Shown: piece by piece, positions 1 to 5,642 of the stretch
Layout: the number at the start of each line of letters is the position of its first letter
Position numbering within the stretch: the first letter of the stretch is position 1
Origin: Clostridiales bacterium
GTDB lineage: Bacteria > Bacillota > Clostridia > Lachnospirales > Lachnospiraceae
DNA length: 10,196 bases
Assembly (NCBI GenBank): GCA_019420405.1
Contig: JAHZHF010000092.1
Location: 1 to 10,196 of the forward strand
Reading direction: 5' to 3'
The notes under the pieces: model-generated
The model's input: only the letters and a program-made list of their open reading frames with translations
What the model was told of the DNA's origin: nothing
Databases searched by the model: none
Position numbers and translations under genes: made by a program

Positions 1-142
1 GGAATCAATCATGGAGGGCACCAATATCCGAACCACAACGCTCTATCCCGGTGCTGTAAAAACCGAGCTGCTCAACACAATCGAACCGGACGCTGTCGCA
101 TATGCCGTACTATATGCCATCTCCCAGCCCACTTTAGGCTGA
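1..142 (+). pseudogene. C-terminal remnant of a short-chain dehydrogenase/reductase (SDR), partial at window edge
   Basis: The frame starting at base 2 is open to a TGA at 140-142. It encodes a stretch typical of the C-terminal third of classical SDR oxidoreductases: NIRTTTLYPGAVKTELLNTI (the PG-x-V-x-T-E segment after the catalytic YxxxK, which would lie outside the window), then EPDAVAYAVLYAISQP. In the family these two blocks are usually separated by about 20 residues, and the AI-x-QP block is followed by a conserved tail of about 15 residues (D-V-x-E-I-x-x-RP type). Here the blocks are fused and the protein stops three residues after QP. I therefore read it as an in-frame internally deleted and end-truncated copy, probably non-functional. 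It converges with the Rrf2 gene, whose stop lies 6 bp away. SDR identity is fairly sure; pseudogene status rests on remembered family spacing. Confidence 0.6.
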
Positions 143-148
143 TGTTTC

Positions 149-589
149 TCATTTACCTGTTTGTAAATAACGGTCCAGATCCTTCATCACATCAGCCATT
201 GTGAGGGACATAAGTTCCTTTTCCATCGCCTCCTGTACCTGTCTCAGCTTATCATCCAGGATGTTATGGATATTTTTTCCGACCGGACAGTCAGGATTCG
301 GGTTCTCATGAAAGTGGAACAATGTGTTCTCCTCAACGCAGTCCACCGCGCGGTAAACATCCAGAAATGTAATCTCCTCCAGCGGTTTTGCGACAGCCGC
401 TCCGCCTGTTCCCCGCTTCACATCGACCAGGCCCGCATCTTTTAGCTGAGACAGTATCCTGCGGATAATGACCGGATTCACCTGAATACTGCCTGCGAGA
501 AAATCACTGGTGATCTTATATTGATTCTTAAATGTCTCCATACATGCCATCATATGTATGGAGATTGTAAATCTGCTCGAAATCTGCAT
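149..589 (-). CDS. Rrf2-family transcriptional regulator (no Fe-S cysteine triad)
   Basis: This 146-residue protein is full length for the Rrf2 family. Residues 1-65 form the winged helix-turn-helix, including the recognition-helix region NPVIIRRILSQLKDAGLV and the basic wing KRGTGGAAVAKP. The C-terminal half carries an effector region with CPVGKNIHNIL (101-111) and a dimerisation helix (112-145). Cysteines are at 16, 84 and 101; the closely spaced triad that binds a [2Fe-2S] cluster in IscR/NsrR is absent, so it more resembles YwnA-like members that sense by other means. ATG at 587-589 is preceded by AAGGAG at 11 nt. This ribosome site overlaps the ancestral stop region of the upstream macrodomain gene, indicating co-transcription. 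The likely role is local control of this pair in response to redox or electrophile stress; that role is inference. Confidence 0.88.
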   Translation of the reverse strand: MQISSRFTISIHMMACMETFKNQYKITSDFLAGSIQVNPVIIRRILSQLKDAGLVDVKRGTGGAAVAKPLEEITFLDVYRAVDCVEENTLFHFHENPNPDCPVGKNIHNILDDKLRQVQEAMEKELMSLTMADVMKDLDRYLQTGK

Positions 590-606
590 AATGCTGTCTT
601 CTCCTT

Positions 607-1445
607 TTAGGTTTTAAGTTCCTCCTCATACAGCTCCCGGTCTATGTCTTTAAATACATTGAAAATCACCCGGTCAAAACTGCCGCCATGCTGTTCCAGA
701 TATTCTGTCACGGTATTTACGGCAATCTTCGCGCCTCATCGTTCGGGAAATGGAACTCTCCCGTGCTGATACAGCAGAATGCCACGGAACGAATCTCATG
801 CTCCACACAGCATTTCAGGACATTTTCATAGCAGCTTCTCAGTTCTTCCCGGTGCCTCGGAGTAAGCCATCCCCCTACGACCGGCCCCACCGTGTGAATC
901 ACATAATCCGCCGGAAGGTTATACCCCTCCGTCAGCACCGCCCGTCCCACAGGCTCCTCGTACCCGGCGCCGTACTGCATCTTCCTGCGCTTCATATAAT
1001 GGCTGCACGCCTCTCTGAGCTCAATACCCGCCGCGCTGTGGATCGCATTGTCAATGCATCTGTGGCACGGGACAAAGCATCCCAACATCTGAGAGTTCGC
1101 AGCATTCACAATGGCTCCCACCTCCAGCCTGGTGATGTCCCCCTGCCACAGGGAGATCTGATCTGCAAAAGGATGACTGCATCCGCACATTTCCTTTACC
1201 GTCGGAATTTCCTCCAGAGTTACAATTCCTTTCTCTTTTGCTTCTTCTAAAAGAAACTCATCCTGTATCTTCACTACATCGTCCGCCATCATTCCCGGCA
1301 TCCTTATATTCATAAGAGATCTCAGAGCCATCCGCTTTGCCGGATAGGTATCTTCCACTTCCAGATCTCTGTACCGCCCGGAATCCTCCTTGAATTTCTC
1401 CAGGAGATAATCAAGCCGTTCCTCCTGCTTAATATCCTGTGCCAT
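607..1445 (-). pseudogene. Zinc-type macrodomain protein-ADP-ribose hydrolase, frameshifted near its 3' end
   Basis: Reading from ATG 1443-1445 gives 242 residues to a TAA at 717-719. The macrodomain shows GDITRLEVGAIVNAANS (102-118, with ADP-ribose-binding Asp103 and the Asn pair 114/117), GCFVPCHRCIDNAIH (122-136, with the Cys123/His128/Cys130 pattern of zinc-dependent macrodomains), HTVGPVVGG (184-192) and STGEFHFPNDEA (227-238). The upstream CGCSHPFADQ (87-96) and an N-terminal helical region are also typical. After FPNDEA the frame breaks: the expected end (I-A-V-N-T-V-T-E-Y-L... through V-I-F-N-V-F-K-D-I-D) is intact in another frame and stops at 607-609. Between bases 727 and 734 there are 8 bases where 9 are needed, meaning one base is lost. 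Zn-macrodomain enzymes remove ADP-ribose from proteins and often sit with SirTM-type sirtuins and lipoylation genes, none of which are seen here. GGAGG precedes the ATG by 9 nt. The 242-residue product may keep partial function, or this may be a sequence error. Confidence 0.82.
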
Positions 1446-1469
1446 TTTATACCGCCTCCCGTCGATATC

Positions 1470-1498
1470 AAATTAGCACGGTTTTGTTGTAATGTCAA
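1470..1498 (-). promoter_or_regulatory. Candidate sigma-70-type promoter for the macrodomain-Rrf2 pair
   Basis: On the minus strand a perfect -35 hexamer TTGACA (1498-1493) is followed after 17 nt by TAATTT (1475-1470), a weak -10. A better GCTAAT hexamer sits at the short spacing of 15. The start codon lies 25 nt downstream. The -35 lies inside the last codons of the upstream membrane-protein gene, so the pair can be transcribed on its own or by read-through. Confidence 0.4.
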
Positions 1499-2414
1499 TA
1501 GTTACATCAAAACCCAAGACTTGAAAGCCATGGTTCGATATCATCCTCTCCTCATGCCAGAATTCCTGATGTCCTGCAAGAGTCTCAAGCTGAGCGTTTT
1601 TTTCCTGCCACAGATCCGCAAAGAAGTCCAGATCCGCCCAATATGTGGGAAGATAATCGCTTCCCACAGGCATCCCCCGGCCGATCAGCACAAGGATAAA
1701 GATTCCTGCCGCCAGCGCAGTGCCCCCTGCCAGGTATTTTCCCCGGACTTTGATCAGGATCACTCCCAGTAGTACAGATGCCGATAGAAAGAAAAACGAC
1801 AGTTTGACAAGCGTGGCCAAATAGCAGAGCTGCCCGTCCGTAATCTGAATGCTGCTGCCTCCAAAATGGGCGTCCAGCACCGCCTGCGCATTCTCCGAAG
1901 ACTGTTCCGGCTCGTGTTTCCTCACTGTGACTCCTTCAAATGTCCCTTCCGACGCCGGAAGGACGCAGATGCGTCGGGTTCCGTCCAGTATTCCCGCGAT
2001 CCGGCAGTTTTCTCCGTCAAGTGTAATCTCCAGACCGAGAACATCCTTCGAGCCCAGCAGTTCTTCCGCTGTTCCCCGGTCAATCAGGCATACTCCCTCC
2101 TCATCCGGCTCAGGGTATCTTCCGCAAAGCAGCGTATTTCCAAACACAGCCTGCATCTGGCCGCCTATCTCATAGACCTTTACCCGGGCGTTCTTCCCGG
2201 AGGACTCTTTTCTCAGTGTACGCTCTCCCCGGTCTCTCCACACCGCCGCGCAGGCGAACTTCTGCCCGTCTCCACTCTTAAGAAAAGTCTCAAACTGTTC
2301 CCACTTGACAGATCCGGCCGGGTACGTCACGGAAAGATAGTCCGAGAATGCCCTGAGCATACGCAGATGCGACGCCGCCCCGGCTGAAGCCAACACGATA
2401 ATAACCGCTGCCAC
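1473..2414 (-). CDS. MacB-periplasmic-core-like membrane protein, ABC-exporter permease type, possibly truncated
   Basis: The frame has 313 residues counted from a GTG at 2412-2414. A hydrophobic N-terminal segment is followed by an extracytoplasmic domain (about 20-195) with a MacB-core signature: FGNTLLCGRYPEPDEEGVCL, then IDRGTAEELLGSKDVLG and ITLDGENCRIAGILDG, resembling the 'G-R-x-x-x-x-D...A-x-x-L-F-G...G-x-x-I...V-x-G-V' pattern of FtsX/MacB permeases. Two membrane segments follow (about 203-222 and 227-246), then a polar tail of about 65 residues. The third membrane helix normally closing an FtsX domain is not seen, so it is truncated or a variant. The GTG start is poor: no ribosome site at good spacing, and it cuts the first helix. 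In-frame codons upstream (2417-2444) read D-K-R-L-K-W-I-L-A-G, a proper positively charged lead, yet contain no ATG, GTG or TTG. It is the last gene of the operon, directly behind the adaptor gene (stop 2432-2434). Confidence 0.6.
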   Translation of the reverse strand: MAAVIIVLASAGAASHLRMLRAFSDYLSVTYPAGSVKWEQFETFLKSGDGQKFACAAVWRDRGERTLRKESSGKNARVKVYEIGGQMQAVFGNTLLCGRYPEPDEEGVCLIDRGTAEELLGSKDVLGLEITLDGENCRIAGILDGTRRICVLPASEGTFEGVTVRKHEPEQSSENAQAVLDAHFGGSSIQITDGQLCYLATLVKLSFFFLSASVLLGVILIKVRGKYLAGGTALAAGIFILVLIGRGMPVGSDYLPTYWADLDFFADLWQEKNAQLETLAGHQEFWHEERMISNHGFQVLGFDVTIDITTKPC

Positions 2415-2431
2415 TCCCGCAAGAATCCACT

Positions 2432-3907
2432 TTAGTCTTTTATCCGTACCTGATCACCTTCCTCCACATATTTTTCGGACGAGACAATCACCCGGTCCGT
2501 CTTCTCCAGTACGCCGTCCACTGCTGCCTCTTCTCCATTCTTCTTAAGTACACTCACATCAACCCGCCTGGCCCTCTTCACAGTTCCAAGGGGAGAACTC
2601 TCCTCCTCCACCACAAGGCAGTAATTTCCTCCTGTATCTTCCCGGAGCGCCGCAAGCGGTATCTTGAGACTGTAGCTCTTCTCCGAGGGGACTGACGCCT
2701 TCCAGGCAAAAGTATCTCCATATCTTACATCCATCCCTTCCGGCACAGGAGCGTACCAGTATCCGGCCGTCACACCGCTGCCTGTATCCGCTGCGCTGTC
2801 CCCGGCTTTACCGCCGTCTGCCCCGGAACTGTCCGGTGTGGTATCACCGCCTGCTTCTGAGGAAGAGCCGCCGCTCTCGTCCAGGGAAGTCAGCGTCACC
2901 TCCTGATCACTTCCTCCCGCATCCGGGCTGACGCGGATCTTCGTGCCCTCCGGCAGCTTTCCGTCCATCTCATCACTCAGAATTCCACGAAGTCTCCAGG
3001 CTCCGCTTCCGGTTACAATCAGTTCTGAGCCGGAGGTAAGCGTTCCATCCGCCACACCATTTTCCAGCACCACACAGTCTTCCCGGGCGCAGATCTTCCC
3101 GCCTTCCGCCTGATAGCCTTTCAGAACGTCAAGTTCCTTCTGCGCCTCATCGATCTGTATCTGAATCTGCTGTGCGGAGAGCCTGGCCGTCTCCCTGGCA
3201 GCTGCATCATTCTCTTCCTGTATGGCGTCCTGGGCTTTCGCGTCCTCATACACTCCTTCCGCTTCTCTCACGGCCTGTTCTGCCGCTGTTTTCTCGGAGA
3301 GCGCCGTTTCAAGCGCGTCGGAAAGAGCCTGCTTTTCTGCTTCATCCTCACCGTTGTAAGTATAGTATGCCGTCCGGGCATTTTCCACATTCTTATCCGC
3401 CGCCTGAAGCTGAGCCCTTGCACCCTCCAGTGTCCGGGACGCTCCGGTGGCTGAGGGGACGCTGCCCGCCCCCTCAGCCGCGATCTCCTGCTGCCGCATC
3501 TGCAGGACAAGCTGGTCGATCTGCGACTGCTTCTTTTCGATCGTCTGCTCCAGGTATTCCAGGCGAAACTGAACGAGGCATTCGCCCTTTCTCACCTCTG
3601 TCCCCGCAGGAGCACTCCCTTCCACCTGCTGCTCCGGCCAGAGGAAGATCTGTGAACGGACCGACGGAACCGCCTCTCCCATTCCCTCATAAGTATCCGT
3701 AATATTCCCGCTCTCCGGATTCGCTGTCTCCACCTGCGCCGTGAGGACAGAGGACGCCGCCCTTGAAAGAACGGTGCACACCGCCATCACTGCGAAAAAA
3801 AACGCCAGAGCCCGCAGCGCGGTCCTTTTTCTGGATTTTCCTGTCTTCTGCCCGGCCCTTTGGCCCGAATTTATTTCACGCTTTTTTGCGCGTATTTTTC
3901 TTTTCAT
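2432..3907 (-). CDS. HlyD/RND-type membrane-fusion (adaptor) protein
   Basis: This 491-residue protein resembles the adaptors of MacA/YknX type that link an inner-membrane transporter to the outside; in Gram-positive bacteria they work with MacB-like ABC transporters. A very basic N-terminus (1-30) precedes one membrane helix (about 30-50). Then come a first lipoyl half (about 66-115, with V-R-K-G-E-x-L-V-Q-F), a long coiled-coil hairpin (about 116-264, rich in Gln, Glu and Ala), a second lipoyl half (about 268-300) and a beta-barrel part (about 302-342). A Ser/Gly/Asp linker (345-380) follows, and then a membrane-proximal domain ending in V-E-E-G-D-Q-V-R-I-K-D, a typical family end. AGGAG with 7 nt spacing precedes the ATG. 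It lies 59 bp behind the MalG-like gene and just ahead of the MacB-like gene, its most likely partner. Such adaptors are unusual directly behind CUT1 permeases. Confidence 0.85.
   Translation of the reverse strand: MKRKIRAKKREINSGQRAGQKTGKSRKRTALRALAFFFAVMAVCTVLSRAASSVLTAQVETANPESGNITDTYEGMGEAVPSVRSQIFLWPEQQVEGSAPAGTEVRKGECLVQFRLEYLEQTIEKKQSQIDQLVLQMRQQEIAAEGAGSVPSATGASRTLEGARAQLQAADKNVENARTAYYTYNGEDEAEKQALSDALETALSEKTAAEQAVREAEGVYEDAKAQDAIQEENDAAARETARLSAQQIQIQIDEAQKELDVLKGYQAEGGKICAREDCVVLENGVADGTLTSGSELIVTGSGAWRLRGILSDEMDGKLPEGTKIRVSPDAGGSDQEVTLTSLDESGGSSSEAGGDTTPDSSGADGGKAGDSAADTGSGVTAGYWYAPVPEGMDVRYGDTFAWKASVPSEKSYSLKIPLAALREDTGGNYCLVVEEESSPLGTVKRARRVDVSVLKKNGEEAAVDGVLEKTDRVIVSSEKYVEEGDQVRIKD
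2768..2875 (-). repeat. Low-complexity Ser/Gly/Asp-coding insert in the adaptor gene
   Basis: Residues about 345-380 of the adaptor are almost entirely Gly, Ser, Asp, Ala, Thr and Glu with no aromatic residues. They separate the beta-barrel from the membrane-proximal domain. It is probably a flexible exposed linker, and a likely spot for length variation between strains. Confidence 0.6.
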
Positions 3908-3947
3908 TCTATCTCTCCTATGTTTTTGTCCGCGTCAATGTGCACGG

Positions 3948-3962
3948 AGCGGCAGGGCCGCT
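3948..3962 (-). promoter_or_regulatory. Intercistronic hairpin between the MalG-like and adaptor genes
   Basis: A 6-bp perfect stem, AGCGGC/GCCGCT with a 3-nt loop, starts 4 nt after the stop of the MalG-like gene. No T-tract follows on the minus strand, so it is not a convincing terminator. It may shape mRNA processing or stability and set different levels for the import-like and export-like halves of the operon. Confidence 0.35.
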
Positions 3963-3966
3963 TCCG

Positions 3967-4830
3967 TCACTCTTTGATCCCCGAAGCGGCGATTCCCTGT
4001 TCCAGGTACTCCTGCCCGAAGAAAAACAGAAGGAGCGCCGGAAGCAGCATGACCACAGACGCCGCAAAAGAGACGGACGCCTCCGAAGCCGTGATCTGCG
4101 GCAGATACAGGGACAATGGTTTCAGAGACTGTGTTTTCAAAAATGTCAGCGGCTGTTCCACCGCATTCCAGTATTCCAGAAAGCCCAGAATCACGATCGA
4201 GAAGATCCCCGATTTTCCCAAAGGGATTCCCACATACAAAAAAAGCCTGAAATCTCCGGCCCCATCCACTCTGGCCGCCTCCAGCATTTCCCCCGGTATC
4301 GCCGCGAAAGTCTTGCGCAGAATGAAAACCGGAAGCGTTCCGAATATCCCCGGCAGTATCACCGCCCAGTGTGTATCCATCAGTCCGGCCGCATTAAGCA
4401 CCAGGTAGCCGGAGACCATCGTCACCTGAAATGGCAGGACCATAAGCAGCATATAAAGGTACCACAAAACACTCTTTCCCGGGAATCGGTATACAGCGAA
4501 TGCCCAGGCAGCCGGAAGCGCCGTCAGCATCTGTCCCGCCAGCACCATAGCCGTCTGAAACACAGAGTTCCAGAATGCGGTGAAGAACTCCGGTGAGTCC
4601 AGGAGCAGACTTATGTAAGCCCTGAGCGTCGGATACATGGGGAACAGCGCAAATTCCGCCATTCCCTCAGCCCCGGAGAGGACAGGACCGAACTTTTCCG
4701 TCAGCTCCTGCCGTCCCATCAGAGAATCCGCCGCAAGGACGAACAGCGGAAATACCATTGTAAGAAAAAGGACCGACATTCCTGCCTTTGCCCATTTATC
4801 CGCTGCGTTTCGTATAAATTTCATTTCCAA
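3967..4830 (-). CDS. MalG-like carbohydrate ABC transporter permease (CUT1 type)
   Basis: This 287-residue integral membrane protein is of normal length for the MalG/LacG family. It has an N-terminal helix (about 16-36), a periplasmic loop, and four to five further membrane segments (about 86-112, 121-145, 155-172, 206-222, 255-272). The EAA loop that contacts the ATPase is clear at 184-203 (E-A-A-R-V-D-G-A-G ... G-I-P-L). It would form the translocation channel with the MalF-like protein. The start is TTG at 4828-4830: GGAGG lies 8 nt upstream, whereas the ATG two codons later would be 14 nt away. The gene overlaps the end of the MalF-like gene by 35 bp, implying translational coupling. No ATPase gene lies nearby; CUT1 systems commonly borrow a shared MsmK/MsmX-type ATPase encoded elsewhere. 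Confidence 0.9.
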   Translation of the reverse strand: MEMKFIRNAADKWAKAGMSVLFLTMVFPLFVLAADSLMGRQELTEKFGPVLSGAEGMAEFALFPMYPTLRAYISLLLDSPEFFTAFWNSVFQTAMVLAGQMLTALPAAWAFAVYRFPGKSVLWYLYMLLMVLPFQVTMVSGYLVLNAAGLMDTHWAVILPGIFGTLPVFILRKTFAAIPGEMLEAARVDGAGDFRLFLYVGIPLGKSGIFSIVILGFLEYWNAVEQPLTFLKTQSLKPLSLYLPQITASEASVSFAASVVMLLPALLLFFFGQEYLEQGIAASGIKE

Positions 4831-5632
4831 ACAGTATTCCTCCGATCAGAAGTACAAGCATGACGGCCGCAGCCGTCATTTTCTGTATATCCAGGCTGGT
4901 AAACCAGTTGTTAAATAAGTGCTGAAGCATATAGATGCTCTCATGAGGATAATCTCCCGCAATCAAATAAGCCTCCCGAAAGACCCGAAACGCATTGATA
5001 AATGAGAGAAGCGTTGTCACAAAAGCCGTCTCCGTAAGCTGCGGAAGGGTGATGTATACGAAACAGGCTGCCCGTCCCGCTCCCTGTACCCGGGCGGCTT
5101 CGTACTGTTCCCGGGGAACGGCGCACAATCCCGCCAGCCACAGGATCATGTCATATCCGAGATTCTTCCAGATATAACACGCCGTCAGCACCCAGAACGC
5201 GCTGTCCGAAGCGAGCCAGTCCCTTCCGGCAATCCCCAGCCCCCCAAGAAGCCCGTTCAGCCAGCCGCTCCGGTCGAACACCATCCGGAAAAACACTGCC
5301 GCAGACGCTGCGGTGATGGCCATGGGAATGAGGAATCCCGTTTTAAATATGCGGCTTTCCTGAAGCACCTGCCAGACCATCACCGCCGCAAAAAGAGACA
5401 GAAGAAGGAGCAGCGGAACACAAAGGGCCATAAACCTCGCGGTATTTTCCGCAGCCAGATGAAACGCCGTATTCTCCAGCACTGCCCTGTAATTCTCCAA
5501 ACCGACGAAGCGATTCCCCACGGCTGTGAAAAAAGATCTGCGTATCACATCGAGAAAGGGCAGGAACACAAATCCGCCCGTCCCCAGGAGGCTCGGGAGA
5601 AGGAAGAAATATCCCCTCCCGCCCTTTCTCAT
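4796..5632 (-). CDS. MalF-like sugar ABC transporter permease (CUT1 type)
   Basis: From ATG 5630-5632 the product has 278 residues, fitting the MalF/UgpA/LacF family. It opens with M-R-K-G-G-R-G-Y-F-F-L-L-P, the usual start of such permeases, and has six predicted membrane segments (about 8-28, 66-92, 100-116, 145-168, 203-224, 252-270). The EAA loop is at 178-197 (E-A-A-R-V-Q-G-A-G ... I-T-L-P). The reading frame extends upstream to 5755, but that part overlaps the solute-binding protein gene and is basic without family similarity, so I chose the start 10 bp after that gene's stop. The ribosome site is weak (AGAAG), again suggesting coupling. It should pair with the MalG-like protein and take substrate from the upstream lipoprotein. 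The substrate is unknown. Confidence 0.9.
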   Translation of the reverse strand: MRKGGRGYFFLLPSLLGTGGFVFLPFLDVIRRSFFTAVGNRFVGLENYRAVLENTAFHLAAENTARFMALCVPLLLLLSLFAAVMVWQVLQESRIFKTGFLIPMAITAASAAVFFRMVFDRSGWLNGLLGGLGIAGRDWLASDSAFWVLTACYIWKNLGYDMILWLAGLCAVPREQYEAARVQGAGRAACFVYITLPQLTETAFVTTLLSFINAFRVFREAYLIAGDYPHESIYMLQHLFNNWFTSLDIQKMTAAAVMLVLLIGGILFGNEIYTKRSG

Positions 5633-5642
5633 TTTCTTCTGT

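Noticed and set aside
125..141. Hairpin CAGCC/GGCTG between the convergent SDR and Rrf2 genes as a terminator
   Set aside because: The stem is only 5 bp with a 7-nt loop, and there is no proper T-tract on either strand.
717..740. Programmed -1 frameshift in the macrodomain gene
   Set aside because: The sign of the shift fits, but the codons GAG GCG CGA AGA TTG contain no slippery heptamer and no strong downstream stem was noticed. Mutation or sequence error is simpler.
3763..4596. Long open frame (277 codons) on the plus strand
   Set aside because: It lies opposite the MalG-like and adaptor genes. Its translation is rich in Arg, Gln, His and Ser, as is usual for antisense frames of such genes.
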